Shown piece after piece: positions 8,120-17,624 of a DNA stretch of 64,000 nucleotides. The stretch covers positions 2,604,001 to 2,668,000 of the forward strand of contig NZ_JALN02000001.1 in the NCBI RefSeq assembly GCF_000559085.1. The letters are read 5' to 3'. This DNA comes from Mycolicibacterium aromaticivorans JS19b1 = JCM 16368 (GTDB lineage Bacteria > Actinomycetota > Actinomycetes > Mycobacteriales > Mycobacteriaceae). Below the pieces are notes generated by a model. The model ran no database searches and was not told the origin of the DNA. It saw nothing but the letters and a program-made list of their open reading frames with translations. The translations under genes were made by a program, and so were the position numbers. Positions within the stretch are counted from its first letter, which is position 1; each line of letters starts with the position of its first letter.

Positions 8120-10153
8120 GTGAGCTACACCGCCGCTGACATCACCGAGCTCGACGATGTCCAGCACACACGCCTTCGGCCGGCGGTCAACCTCGGTCTG
8201 GACGTTCTCAACACCGCCCTGCGGGAGCTGATCGACAACGCGGTGGAAGAGGTGGCTGATCCCAGCCACGGTGGGTCCCAGGTCACCATCACGCTGCACG
8301 CCGACGGATCGGTCAGTGTTGCCGACGACGGGCGCGGGTTGCCCGTCGACACCGATCCGACGACCGGAAAGAACGGCATCGTCAAGACGCTGGGCACCGC
8401 GCGGGCCGGTGGGAAATTCTCCGCGCACACCGACGCCACCAGCACCGGAGCCGGCCTGAACGGGATCGGTGCGGCCGCAGCCGTCTTCATCTCCGCGCGC
8501 ACCGATGTCTCTGTGCGCCGGGCCGGAAAGACCTACCTGCAGAGCTTCGGCAGGGGTTATCCCGGAGTGTTCGAGGGCACCGACTTCGACCCGGATGCGC
8601 CGTTCACCCGGTCCGACACCCAGAAACTGCGCGGCACCGGCAACCGGAAGCCCGACGCTCAGGGCACCGAAGTGCGCATCCTGTTCGACTCGACCGTCGT
8701 GCCGGATTCCCGCGTCGACATCGGCGAGGTGCTGCTGCGTGCCCACGCGGCGGCGCGGATGTCGCCCGGCGTGCACTTGGTCGTCGTCGACGACGGCTGG
8801 CCCGGCGACGAGATCCCATCTGCCCTGCTCGCGCCGTTCGACGGTCCCTGGGGCACGGACACACTGCTAGACCTCATGTGCACCGCTGCCGACACTCCGG
8901 CACCCGCCGTGCGGGCTGTCGTGGAGGGTCGGGGCGAGTACACCACCAGCCGTGGCGCGACGCCGTTCCGGTGGTCGTTGACGGCCGGCCCGGCCGAGCC
9001 GGCGACGGTGGCCGCGTTCTGCAACACCGTGCGCACTCCGGGTGGTGGGTCGCACCTGACGGCGGCGATGAAGGGCGTGTCCGAGGCGCTCGCCGACCGC
9101 GCATCCCGGATCCGCGACCTGGGCCTGGCCAAGGGCGAAGAAGGCCCGGAGCCACAGGATTTCGCGGCAGTCACCGCACTGGCCGTCGACACCCGCGCCC
9201 CCGACGTGTCATGGGACTCCCAGGCCAAGACAGCGGTGTCGTCTCGATCGCTGAACCTGGCGATGGCCCCGGACGTGGCGCGCAGTGTCACCGTCTGGGC
9301 GGCCAATCCGGCCAATGGCGACGCGGTGTCGTTGTGGACGAAGCTGGCGCTTGAATTCGCCAGGGCGCGGCGCAGCGCCGAAGGCGCCAAAGCCCGATCG
9401 CGTGCGGCATCGAAAGCCAAGGGCCTGGGCACGAATCTGTCGCTACCCCCGAAACTGCTGCCCAGCAGGGAAACCGGGCGCGGCTCCGGCGCGGAGCTGT
9501 TCCTGTGCGAGGGCGACTCTGCGCTCGGCACCATCAAAGCCGCGCGCGACGCGACTTTTCAGGCCGCCTTCCCATTGAAAGGTAAGCCGCCCAACGTCTA
9601 TGGGTTCGCCCTGAGCAAAGCCCGGGCCAAGGACGAGTTCGATTCCATCGAACGCATCCTGGGGTGCGGGGTTCGGGACAACTGCGACCCCGAGCAATGC
9701 CGCTATGACCGGATCCTGTTCGCCTCCGACGCCGACCCCGACGGCGGCAACATCAACTCGAGCCTGATCTCGATGTTCCTGGACTTCTACCGCCCGCTCG
9801 TCGAGGCCGGGATGGTCTACGTGACGTTGCCGCCACTGTTCGTGGTCAAGAACGGCGACGAGCGGATCTACTGTCAGGACGAATCCGAGCGCGACGCCGC
9901 CGTCGCGAAGTTGAAGGACACCTCCAAGAAGCGGGTAGAGGTGCAGCGCAACAAAGGTCTCGGTGAGATGGACGCCGACGACTTCTGGAACACCGTGCTG
10001 GATCCTGTGCGGCGCACAGTGATTCGGGTCCATCTCGATGACGACGACAAGAAGCTGCACCACACGTTGTTCGGCGGACCGCCCGAGGGCCGGCGTACGT
10101 GGATGGCCGATGTGGCCGCCCGTGTCGACACCTCTGCGCTGGACCTCGACTAG
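8120..10153 (+). CDS. Atypical type IIA topoisomerase, GyrB/ParE-like ATPase subunit
   Basis: 677 aa, GTG start. The GHKL ATPase begins with LRELIDNAVEEVAD (Mg-binding Asn) and VADDGRGLPVD, with GLNGIGAAAAV as the ATP-lid glycines. The TOPRIM domain has ELFLCEGDSALG (about 457-468) and ASDADPDGGNINS (about 535-547), supplying the acidic metal ligands; housekeeping GyrB usually has EGDSAGG and DADVDG. The GyrB tail follows (QRNKGLGEMD). The partner gene begins 9 bp downstream, so the pair is an operon. M. smegmatis has such an extra enzyme (TopoM), reported to introduce positive supercoils; assignment to that group is my inference from the pair and its divergent motifs. It is not the chromosomal gyrase, which sits by dnaA-recF. 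Confidence 0.88.
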   Translation: MSYTAADITELDDVQHTRLRPAVNLGLDVLNTALRELIDNAVEEVADPSHGGSQVTITLHADGSVSVADDGRGLPVDTDPTTGKNGIVKTLGTARAGGKFSAHTDATSTGAGLNGIGAAAAVFISARTDVSVRRAGKTYLQSFGRGYPGVFEGTDFDPDAPFTRSDTQKLRGTGNRKPDAQGTEVRILFDSTVVPDSRVDIGEVLLRAHAAARMSPGVHLVVVDDGWPGDEIPSALLAPFDGPWGTDTLLDLMCTAADTPAPAVRAVVEGRGEYTTSRGATPFRWSLTAGPAEPATVAAFCNTVRTPGGGSHLTAAMKGVSEALADRASRIRDLGLAKGEEGPEPQDFAAVTALAVDTRAPDVSWDSQAKTAVSSRSLNLAMAPDVARSVTVWAANPANGDAVSLWTKLALEFARARRSAEGAKARSRAASKAKGLGTNLSLPPKLLPSRETGRGSGAELFLCEGDSALGTIKAARDATFQAAFPLKGKPPNVYGFALSKARAKDEFDSIERILGCGVRDNCDPEQCRYDRILFASDADPDGGNINSSLISMFLDFYRPLVEAGMVYVTLPPLFVVKNGDERIYCQDESERDAAVAKLKDTSKKRVEVQRNKGLGEMDADDFWNTVLDPVRRTVIRVHLDDDDKKLHHTLFGGPPEGRRTWMADVAARVDTSALDLD

Positions 10154-10162
10154 GAGTATCAC

Positions 10163-12304
10163 GTGACCGCCACCCTGGACATTCCAGAGCAGAACGCCGA
10201 CCTGGTGCTCGACCAGAGCGCCGACGAGTACTGGAACCACTACCAGCTGACGTTCGCGCTCTACAGCGTCAGCGACCGTGCGATCCCGTCGGCGTTCGAC
10301 GGGCTGAAGCCGGGCCAGCGACGCCTGCTCTACCAGATGCACGACTCGAGGCTGCTGCCCGGCAACAAGCCGCAGAAGTCCTCGAAGGTCTGCTCGGCGG
10401 TCACCGGAAACCTGCACCCCCATGGCGGTGCGTCGATGTACGGCGCCGCGGCGCTGATGGCTGCCGAGTTCCAGCGCGTGAAAGTCATTGACGGACAAGG
10501 CGCATTTCCCCGTATCCAGGGTGACATCCCCGCCGCCGACCGCTATACCGAAATGCGATTGTCGGCGCCAGGAGCGGCGCTGACCGCGGAGCTCGACGAC
10601 CACGCGGTACCGATGGTGGCGACGTTCGACGGCGAGTGGACCGAGCCGACGATGCTGCCCGCCCAGTGGCCGGTGCTGCTGTGCAACGGTGCCGTCGGCA
10701 TCGCGGAAGGGTGGGCCACCAAGGTTCCCGCGCACAATCCCCGCGAGATCATGGCCGCCTGCCGCGCGTTGTTGAAGACGCCGAACATGACCGACGACAG
10801 GTTGGTCAAGCTCATCCCCGGACCCGACTGGGGATGCGGGGCGACGGTCGTCGGCACTGCCGGGCTGCGCGAGTACATCACCACCGGCCGGGGCGCGTTC
10901 ACGGTGCGCGGCACGGTGAGCGTCGACGGCAAGAACTGCATCATCACCGAACTTCCCCCCGGTGTTGCGAGTAACACTGTGCAGGAGAGGATCCGGGCCC
11001 TGGTCGAGTCCGGCGAGATGTCCGGCGTGGCCGACATGTCGGACCTGACCGACCGCCGCAACGGGCTGCGCATCGTCGTCACCGCCAAGCGCGGCCACAG
11101 TGCAGAAGACATTCGCGAGCAGCTGCTGGCCCTGACCCCGTTGGAGTCGACGTTCGCCGCCAGCCTGGTCGCCCTCGACGAGAACCGGGTGCCGCGCTGG
11201 TGGTCGGTGCGCGAATTGATATCGGCCTTCCTGCATCTGCGTGACTCGGTGGTGCTGCATCGCAGCGAGTATCGGTTGGAGAAGGTGACCGCGCGCCGGC
11301 ATCTGGTGGCCGGTCTGATGACGATCCATCTGGACATCGACGCCGCCGTCGCGGTCATTCGCGGGTCCGACACGGTCGACGAGGCACGCCAGGGACTACA
11401 GGAGCGGTTCGGGATCGATGCCGTCCAGGCGGATTACGTTCTGGCCCTCCAGCTTCGCCGCCTCACCAAGCTCGACGTCATCGAACTGCGCGCCGAAGCA
11501 GAGAAGCTCGACGCCGAGTTCGCCGCACTGACCGAGCTGGTGTCCGATCCCGACGCACGCCGCAAGGTCATCGATGAGGAACTCGTCGAGACCGCGAAAC
11601 TGTTCAAGGGACCGGAGTTCGACCGCCGGACCGTCCTGGACGCCGAGGCCACCCCGGTGACATCGAGCGCCGACGACGACGGGCCCCGCGAGCGAAAGAT
11701 GAACGCCGCCTGGCGGTTGGACGATCGCGGGGTGTTCTCCGACAGTCACGGGGAGCTGCTCACCTCCGGCCTCGGCTGGGCGGTGTGGACCGACGGGCGG
11801 GTGAAGTTCACCACTGGGAACGGGCTGCCCTACAAGACCCGCGACATTCCGGTGGCACCGGACATCACCGGGCTGCTGTGCTCCGGAGTTCTGCCGCTGG
11901 GTTACCACCTGGCGCTGGTGACCCGGCGAGGAAAGGTGCTGCGGATCGACCCGGCCGCGGTGAATCCGCAGGGTGCCGCGGGCAACGGTGTGGCCGGGGT
12001 GAAGCTTTCTGCCGGTGACGGTGACGAGGTCATTGCCGCATTGCCGGTGTCATGCGGTAACGGCGAAGCCATCCTGTCGACGTCGGAAAAGAGTTGGAAG
12101 GTAACCGAAGTCGCCGATATCCCGGTGAAGGGCCGAGGCGGAGCCGGCGTCGGCTTCCATCCGTTCGTGAAGGGCGAGGACATCCTGCTGTCGGCGTCGA
12201 TCTCGGCGACCGGGTACGTGCGGGGCAAGCGAGCGGTACGCGCGGAGACCCGCGCCAAGGCGTCGATCAAGGGGTCCGGAGCGGACGTGACACCGGCGGA
12301 CTAA
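10163..12304 (+). CDS. Atypical type IIA topoisomerase, GyrA/ParC-like subunit
   Basis: 713 aa, shorter than GyrA. The DNA-cleaving Tyr is Tyr128 in DIPAADRYTEMRLS. The N-terminal region KPGQRRLLYQMH and HPHGGASMYGAAALM matches the GyrA helix-turn-helix, but the residues equivalent to GyrA D89 and D94 (M. tuberculosis numbering) are both Gly here. The C-terminal domain (about 515-713) forms repeated strand motifs but no canonical QRRGGKG GyrA-box; the nearest is KGRGGAG near the end. Loss of that box fits a non-gyrase supercoiling mode. Its stop codon overlaps the convergent alpha/beta hydrolase stop by 4 bp. Likely partner of the 8120 gene in a TopoM-like heterotetramer. Confidence 0.88.
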   Translation: MTATLDIPEQNADLVLDQSADEYWNHYQLTFALYSVSDRAIPSAFDGLKPGQRRLLYQMHDSRLLPGNKPQKSSKVCSAVTGNLHPHGGASMYGAAALMAAEFQRVKVIDGQGAFPRIQGDIPAADRYTEMRLSAPGAALTAELDDHAVPMVATFDGEWTEPTMLPAQWPVLLCNGAVGIAEGWATKVPAHNPREIMAACRALLKTPNMTDDRLVKLIPGPDWGCGATVVGTAGLREYITTGRGAFTVRGTVSVDGKNCIITELPPGVASNTVQERIRALVESGEMSGVADMSDLTDRRNGLRIVVTAKRGHSAEDIREQLLALTPLESTFAASLVALDENRVPRWWSVRELISAFLHLRDSVVLHRSEYRLEKVTARRHLVAGLMTIHLDIDAAVAVIRGSDTVDEARQGLQERFGIDAVQADYVLALQLRRLTKLDVIELRAEAEKLDAEFAALTELVSDPDARRKVIDEELVETAKLFKGPEFDRRTVLDAEATPVTSSADDDGPRERKMNAAWRLDDRGVFSDSHGELLTSGLGWAVWTDGRVKFTTGNGLPYKTRDIPVAPDITGLLCSGVLPLGYHLALVTRRGKVLRIDPAAVNPQGAAGNGVAGVKLSAGDGDEVIAALPVSCGNGEAILSTSEKSWKVTEVADIPVKGRGGAGVGFHPFVKGEDILLSASISATGYVRGKRAVRAETRAKASIKGSGADVTPAD

Positions 12305-13248
12305 CCGTCCGCCCTTTCGCCGATGAACTCCACCCCGGCATTGATCGCCGGACGGTGACGCAGGACTCGGTAATGAGCCAGTCGGCCGAGACCCTTGGTG
12401 GTCAGTAGTCGCGCACCGTGCCAGGACGCGGCCAGTCGCTCGGTGGCGGCATACGGGCTGTCCGGGTCGTCGGGGTCGTGGATGAGAAGCAGCGGAGGGT
12501 AGTTGGCTCGTCGGCCGACTCGTGTCATGTTGGTCTCATGCAGCGGCATGGCGATTCGTTTTTCCAGACGACGGTGTAGTCCCGCGCGGATCCGGCGGCC
12601 GAAGCCGTGGCGTGCGGCGAACAGGTCGAGATAGAGCGGGAAATCTGCCATCGGCGCGAAAAAGACCAGCCGCCCTACCGGTGCGCCCTGCGCCGCCGCC
12701 AACGCCGTCGCGTTCGCGCCCAGTGAGTGAGCGACAACCGCGTGGGCAGGCCCATGGGTCTGGATCATGGCCGCGATCGCGTCGGCACACTCGGTGGCCG
12801 TTGTGCGCCCGGGAGCGAGTTCACCGGGATCGGATTCGTTGTGGCTGGGCAGGTCGAACGCGACGACCCGGTGCCCGGCTCCCACCAGCGGTTTAACGAA
12901 CATCGCCAGGTGCGGGCGCTGTCCGCCCCACCCGTGCACGAGGTATATCGGCGGCCCCTCGCCCCATTCCTCACCCGCGACCCGATGGCCATCCCAGAAC
13001 GCTTCCACCGGCCTGCCGGTGGGCACACCCGGCGGCATTCGAAGAGCTGACTCGAGAACCGGTGGGGTGCACCATAATTCAACCGCCCAGCGTGATCCCA
13101 ACCACGGCGCGAACCGCTCGAGTAGACCAAAACGTCGGCGCACCCGGACATCGACCTCGGGGAGGATGCCCGAGCCGACGACATCGAGCGGGGGGATCTC
13201 GCCGGCCTGCCCCTGCGCCGATGCTGGTTGGGGTACTCCTTCAGTCAT
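12301..13248 (-). CDS. Alpha/beta hydrolase
   Basis: 315 aa. The fold signature is PPIYLVHGWGGQRPH (oxyanion loop), VVAFDLPSHNES, then the nucleophile elbow VVAHSLGANATAL, where the first Gly of GxSxG is replaced by Ala. A later LLLIHDPDDPDSPY supplies the acid, and the His is probably LGRLAHYRVL. It is the last gene of the dense minus-strand run descending from 18557, 35 bp after the DUF2236 gene. The substrate is not evident; an esterase or lactonase acting after the neighbouring oxygenase would fit, as inference. Confidence 0.85.
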   Translation of the reverse strand: MTEGVPQPASAQGQAGEIPPLDVVGSGILPEVDVRVRRRFGLLERFAPWLGSRWAVELWCTPPVLESALRMPPGVPTGRPVEAFWDGHRVAGEEWGEGPPIYLVHGWGGQRPHLAMFVKPLVGAGHRVVAFDLPSHNESDPGELAPGRTTATECADAIAAMIQTHGPAHAVVAHSLGANATALAAAQGAPVGRLVFFAPMADFPLYLDLFAARHGFGRRIRAGLHRRLEKRIAMPLHETNMTRVGRRANYPPLLLIHDPDDPDSPYAATERLAASWHGARLLTTKGLGRLAHYRVLRHRPAINAGVEFIGERADG

Positions 13249-13283
13249 CGCCTCGATCGTAGTACCGGCGTGACGCCGGTGAG

Positions 13284-14672
13284 CTAGCCGGTGAATCCCT
13301 CGCCCGCTGTCGAGCGGTCGTGGTGGCTGAAGGTCAGCGGAATGTGCTTACCGCGGGCGATCTTGTTCAACATGGCAATCCGCTCACGTGCGGCGGCCCC
13401 GCTCTTCTTCCTGCTCTCGCGGATGGGATTGGAGAACGGCAGCAGGTCGGTGACCCTCGCGATGCCGACGTTAAGGCGCGTGAGGTCGGTGAAGATGCGC
13501 ACTCGTCGTTCGAAGTTGTAGCCCAGCGGCTCGAAGAGCGTGCCCGCGACCATCGCCTCGATCTGCTTGTAGCCGAACACGACTCCTGCCGGTGCCAGGG
13601 CCACGCTTGCGGTGATCTGGTTGACGTGCCGGGCCACCACCTTCTTGACCACGCCGGGAAGCGCGTCCGTCAGGGTCGTCAGGTGCACCGGACCCGCGAT
13701 GGCGTCGACCAGTTGGGCACGCCACGGAGACGGGTTGCCGCCTCGGGCCAGGACGTAATTCAGCGATTTGATCAGCTCGATGCCGTTCGGGGAGTGCAGC
13801 GCTTCAGGGGCGCCCCACAACCGCCCGGAGAACGACGAGTATTCGGCGAGATCCTCGAGTTGTTGCGGGGTCAGCTTGCGACCGAAGGCATGGTCGACGA
13901 GACGTCCGAGCAGCATGCCGCTGCCGAACCCGAGCAAGGACGTGACTGGGATCGGTTCGCCGAACTTGAGATAGACGTCGTCGCCCCACTTGCGTCGTAG
14001 CCCGCGGCTGGCCAGAGCGTGCATCAACCGCACCCGCACCACGTCCTGGAACGCATCCGAATGCCGATCGAAGATGTCAGGCAGCGTGAACTCGGCGAAA
14101 ACCCGTGCGGTCTCGATGAATCGGCGCGGGCCGTCGTCTGCGAATCGCCCGGTGGCTCCGGTCGCCGCCGAGATGTCGCCGGTCATCGCGGTCTCGTAAA
14201 AAGCCCACCCGCGAATGATCGTTGTGGCGGCCCACGTGCTCGACATCGCCAGCATCCGGCCCCGCTCGGCCGCGACGAGATCGAACTGGGCAGGCAGCTG
14301 ATCCAGGTGGTCGAAGAGATCGACGAATTCCTGCGGCGGGTCCTCGAGCGTGTCGATGCCCTGGGTCAGCGCTTGTTCGAAGAGCGCCCGGCCCTGCTGA
14401 TGGCCGAGGCGCTCGAAGGCCTCGACAGCACCGATCATGAGCTCGTCGCGCTGCCAGAAATAGTCGTCTCGCAGGCGGGTGAGGTCACTGGGTTGGACCT
14501 CCCTGTCGATATCGATCCACCCGCCGAAGATGAATTCGCGCATGAATCGCCACTGGTCAGCGTAGTGATCGCGGCCCGGCGGGATGGGACGCAGCGGCCG
14601 GTCCGGATGGTCACGCCGATTGAAGTCGACGTCGGAGAGGAGGATCTCCGGACGTTCACCAGTCACCGTCAT
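13284..14672 (-). CDS. DUF2236 / MpaB-type oxygenase family protein
   Basis: 462 aa. It resembles the heme-binding DUF2236 family that includes latex-clearing protein Lcp and fungal MpaB. The family core VVRVRLMHALASRGLRR (about 211-227) carries His218, matching the proximal heme ligand of Lcp. Another conserved stretch is LLGFGSGMLLGRLVDH followed by LEDLAEYSSFSGRLWGAP. Lcp cleaves carbon-carbon double bonds of polyisoprene with O2. Its position 44 bp after a lycopene-cyclase-like gene hints at an isoprenoid or carotenoid substrate, but this is inference. No signal peptide is seen, so it is probably cytosolic. Confidence 0.78.
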   Translation of the reverse strand: MTVTGERPEILLSDVDFNRRDHPDRPLRPIPPGRDHYADQWRFMREFIFGGWIDIDREVQPSDLTRLRDDYFWQRDELMIGAVEAFERLGHQQGRALFEQALTQGIDTLEDPPQEFVDLFDHLDQLPAQFDLVAAERGRMLAMSSTWAATTIIRGWAFYETAMTGDISAATGATGRFADDGPRRFIETARVFAEFTLPDIFDRHSDAFQDVVRVRLMHALASRGLRRKWGDDVYLKFGEPIPVTSLLGFGSGMLLGRLVDHAFGRKLTPQQLEDLAEYSSFSGRLWGAPEALHSPNGIELIKSLNYVLARGGNPSPWRAQLVDAIAGPVHLTTLTDALPGVVKKVVARHVNQITASVALAPAGVVFGYKQIEAMVAGTLFEPLGYNFERRVRIFTDLTRLNVGIARVTDLLPFSNPIRESRKKSGAAARERIAMLNKIARGKHIPLTFSHHDRSTAGEGFTG

Positions 14673-14716
14673 GAGGCGACGTTATCGCGGGCGGGACGTT
14701 CTGGCAACGCCCGTTG

Positions 14717-15928
14717 TCAGTTGGCGCGGGTAGGTGCGGATGGGAGCTCATCGTTGGTGTGCAGCGCACGCATGAGTGCAGGCAGAACAAGACGGCGGCG
14801 CAGTCGCCAGTTCGATTCACGAAACAGGCTCGCCATCGCCGCAATGGTGCCGCCAACGTCGTCGCGGCCGGTGAGGTAAGCCCACTGGTGCGCGTCCGGC
14901 AACGAGAAAAATTGTTCGAAAAATCCGGGGACCTCGGCGGCGGGCATCCGTAGCAGGGCCTCCAGTCCGATGCGCCTAACGCGGTGGATCACCTTCGCGG
15001 CGGTGGGCCAGACCGTCGCCTTGGCCGCCGCCAACGCGCGATCCGGGTCCGCGGGAAGATGCTCTGCGAACGCGCACGCCACCCGCGGAGCCAGGTGAAG
15101 CGCGGCTGCGACACTGAATCCGCTTGCCGGATGTATCAACGGTGCGGCGGCGCCGAACCCGAGCACGCCAGATCCCGAATGTCGGGCTTGGTCGACGGGG
15201 AATGAAACCTTCTCCGTCCGTGCCTCTTTCGGCGCTGAGATGCCGTGGTGAGCCAGCCGGGCATGGAGCCGGCGACGCAAGGTCGCCAGTGGCAATCCGG
15301 GCCGGCGCGCCAGTGACGTCTCTTCCACCAGCACCCTCCCGCCGCCCAGCGGTACCGCGTAGAGGAACGTCGGCCACCCTGACTCGCCGTGCCCGGCCCG
15401 CCAGTCCATGAACAATGCTTCGCCCGGGTCGACCAGCGGTGTCACCGATGTTTCGTCGAGGATCACGCCATAGGCCGTTTGCTCGGCGGATACGCGGTGC
15501 GACTGGTTGGGATCCAATGGGCGCGAACGGCCGGTGGCATCCACGACGACCGAAGCTCGCAGGGTCGAGCCGTCGGCCAACGCCACCGAGCCGCGCGTCG
15601 GAGATCCGACAGCACGTCCGGTGTGGACCGTCACGTCCACACTTTGACCGACGAGGTGAGAGCGCAGCGCGTCAACGTCGAGGACCACGTATTCCCAACC
15701 CAGACGATGTTCGGTGAGCGCAATGGCCCGTCCCGCGGCCCGCGCGGCGATCGTGGAGGCAGGCAGGTCGGCGGGCAGTTCTGGGCTCCACATGCCGTAA
15801 GTGGCCACCCACCGCCGCCCCGGGTTCGGATCCAGCAGGCCGACCGCCAGTCCGCGTTGACTGCACGCCGCTGCCAGCGCCATGCCGGCAGGCCCCGCCC
15901 CGACTACCAAGACGTCCACGAGCTCCAT
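14717..15928 (-). CDS. Lycopene cyclase-family flavoprotein
   Basis: 403 aa. The N-terminal FAD/NAD fold is VLVVGAGPAGMALAAACSQRGL then GLLDP, with VVVDATGR at about 130. The family-specific block FLYAVPLGGGRVLVEETSL (about 190-210) is the signature of CrtL/LcyB-type lycopene cyclases, and GFGAAAPLIHPASGFSVAAAL closes the FAD site. The family cyclises linear carotene ends by a flavin-dependent, non-redox reaction. No phytoene synthase or desaturase lies beside it. A carotenoid-cyclising role is plausible, but another cyclase or oxidoreductase function cannot be excluded. It lies 24 bp downstream of the DUF3159 gene in the same operon. Confidence 0.8.
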   Translation of the reverse strand: MELVDVLVVGAGPAGMALAAACSQRGLAVGLLDPNPGRRWVATYGMWSPELPADLPASTIAARAAGRAIALTEHRLGWEYVVLDVDALRSHLVGQSVDVTVHTGRAVGSPTRGSVALADGSTLRASVVVDATGRSRPLDPNQSHRVSAEQTAYGVILDETSVTPLVDPGEALFMDWRAGHGESGWPTFLYAVPLGGGRVLVEETSLARRPGLPLATLRRRLHARLAHHGISAPKEARTEKVSFPVDQARHSGSGVLGFGAAAPLIHPASGFSVAAALHLAPRVACAFAEHLPADPDRALAAAKATVWPTAAKVIHRVRRIGLEALLRMPAAEVPGFFEQFFSLPDAHQWAYLTGRDDVGGTIAAMASLFRESNWRLRRRLVLPALMRALHTNDELPSAPTRAN

Positions 15929-15952
15929 CGTGCCCCCCTTGGGAACGAACCC

Positions 15953-16672
15953 CTATGGCGCCGTATCAAGCGTTGACCGAGCCGTCACCCGCCGCGAATA
16001 CATGGCGCGCAGAATCCGTAGCTGCAGGTACGTTGTCACCACCAGCAAGGGCACGCCCATCACCATGCTGGCGATGCCCAGCGCTGCCACGTTGTCGTCG
16101 AGGTAGAAGGGGATCTTGACGGCGCAGCGCACAACGACGGCGGCGGCCCAGATGACAGTGCACAGGTCGTAGGCCCGACGTTGAACGCTATCGGAGTACC
16201 ACCGTGCGTCCCCAATCACCGGCCCGACAAGCACTCCGACGAGCGGGCGGCGTACCACCAACGAGGCGACCAAGATGACGCTCATCACCGACGTACGGGC
16301 GATGTCCAGGAGATAGAAGTCGGTCCCGTCACCGGTGCTGACGACCACCAGGGCGGACACCCCGATCAACGCCGCGCCGGCCACCGCAGTCCGCAGCGGC
16401 TGTCGACTGAGCAGTCGTATCACCGCCATGACCACGGCGAGCGCCACCGCCACACAAACGGCGGGGCCGATCTGCCGTGTCGCCAAGTAGATGACGAGGA
16501 AAAGGGTGTGCGGTACGAGCGCATCAACGAGGCCGTGCCAGCCGCCCGCGAGGTCGATCAGCTTCGATGTGGGCGACGTGATGACCGCTGCGAACTCCGC
16601 CCGTACGCCGTGGAGGCGGTCGCGAATCGATGTGCTCCGACGCCGTTTGGCCGTCGTCGATCGTCGTCTCAC
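15953..16672 (-). CDS. DUF3159-family integral membrane protein
   Basis: 239 aa from GTG 16672, whose GTGA overlaps the stop of the preceding alpha/beta hydrolase; the longer frame upstream is rejected for that reason. The N-terminus is basic (RRRSTTAKRRR). Six hydrophobic segments follow, including LVPHTLFLVIYLA, PAVCVAVALAVVMAVIRLL and LGIASMVMGVPLLVVTTYL. The layout and the PLVGVLVGPVIGD segment resemble DUF3159 actinobacterial membrane proteins, whose role is unknown. In this operon it could be a transporter or an assembly factor for the hydrophobic pathway. Confidence 0.7.
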   Translation of the reverse strand: MRRRSTTAKRRRSTSIRDRLHGVRAEFAAVITSPTSKLIDLAGGWHGLVDALVPHTLFLVIYLATRQIGPAVCVAVALAVVMAVIRLLSRQPLRTAVAGAALIGVSALVVVSTGDGTDFYLLDIARTSVMSVILVASLVVRRPLVGVLVGPVIGDARWYSDSVQRRAYDLCTVIWAAAVVVRCAVKIPFYLDDNVAALGIASMVMGVPLLVVTTYLQLRILRAMYSRRVTARSTLDTAP

Positions 16673-17604
16673 GATGGCAGGGTCTCCAGCCAGGTGGTCA
16701 CGGTGTCGACGTAGATCTGTGGGTCGTGACCGTGCATCGAATGCGGCATCTGGGGGAAACTCTGATAGGTGAAGGAGTTTCCGGCCTGCTCCACGAGGCG
16801 CTGCACATGTTGTACCTGCTGGTCGGAGATGGCGCCGATGAGATGCCCGGTCGCCGGATCTTGCACGCGGAAGTGATGGGTGAACAACACCGGCACCTTC
16901 ACGCGGGCGAGCATGGTTTCGTGGTCGCAGTTCCGGGCCACCGTCCCGGTGGAAAATGCGTGTCCCCACTCCGGGTCGTACTCGCGCAGGTTTTGGGGCA
17001 CCCCGTCGTGTGCCGGCATCCATGCGGGCAGTTCCGCTTTCTGCGCTTTCCGCATGCCGTCGACATCGGCAATGCTCCACTGCGCCCCCAGCCACTTGTA
17101 GAGCAGATCGAAAAGCGGTCCGACAGCTTGCCGAATGGACTGTCCCACTGCAGGGTTGACCTCAGAGGAGAACAGCGGCGCGTCTTCGTAGACGGCTGCG
17201 CGGATCTGCCCGGGCGCTGCGTAGGCAGACAGCCATGCTGCGATGACGCCACCCGACGACAGTCCGCTGACCACCACGGGGCGGCCGATCACTCGATCGA
17301 TGAATCGAACGAGGTCGGATCCGAACAAGTCCAGACTGTAACGGCCGGGCGTCCAGGTGGACCGTCCTTGCCCGCGCAAGTCGACGGCGTAGACCTGGAA
17401 TCGCGGCGACAGCAGCTTCATGGCTTGTTCGTAGCCCCACCATGACTCGGTCTGGCCGGGGATCAAGAGGATGGCCGGATTGTGCGCGTCACCCGCGGTC
17501 GCGTAGTTCATCTTGACCTCGCCGAGATCAGCGATCTGCTCTGGATAGTGATGCGGCACAAATATTTCCGGGTGGTCCTGGGCTTCCAGATATCTCGACG
17601 TCAT
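16669..17604 (-). CDS. Alpha/beta hydrolase
   Basis: 311 aa. Fold marks are ILLIPGQTESWWGYEQ, VYAVDLRGQGRSTWTP and the nucleophile elbow VVSGLSSGGVIAAW with Ser116. The acid is probably in VLFTHHFRVQDPATG and the His in QMPHSMHGHDPQ. It most resembles fluoroacetate-dehalogenase/epoxide-hydrolase-like esterases. Translationally coupled to the DUF3159 gene and 20 bp after the MBL gene. Substrate unknown. Confidence 0.85.
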   Translation of the reverse strand: MTSRYLEAQDHPEIFVPHHYPEQIADLGEVKMNYATAGDAHNPAILLIPGQTESWWGYEQAMKLLSPRFQVYAVDLRGQGRSTWTPGRYSLDLFGSDLVRFIDRVIGRPVVVSGLSSGGVIAAWLSAYAAPGQIRAAVYEDAPLFSSEVNPAVGQSIRQAVGPLFDLLYKWLGAQWSIADVDGMRKAQKAELPAWMPAHDGVPQNLREYDPEWGHAFSTGTVARNCDHETMLARVKVPVLFTHHFRVQDPATGHLIGAISDQQVQHVQRLVEQAGNSFTYQSFPQMPHSMHGHDPQIYVDTVTTWLETLPS

Positions 17605-17624
17605 TGGTGCGCTGCCCTTCGTGA

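Noticed and set aside
16673..17095. 5' extension of the DUF3159 membrane protein
   Set aside because: The extension lies inside the alpha/beta hydrolase in another frame; the GTGA overlap at 16672 is the natural start.
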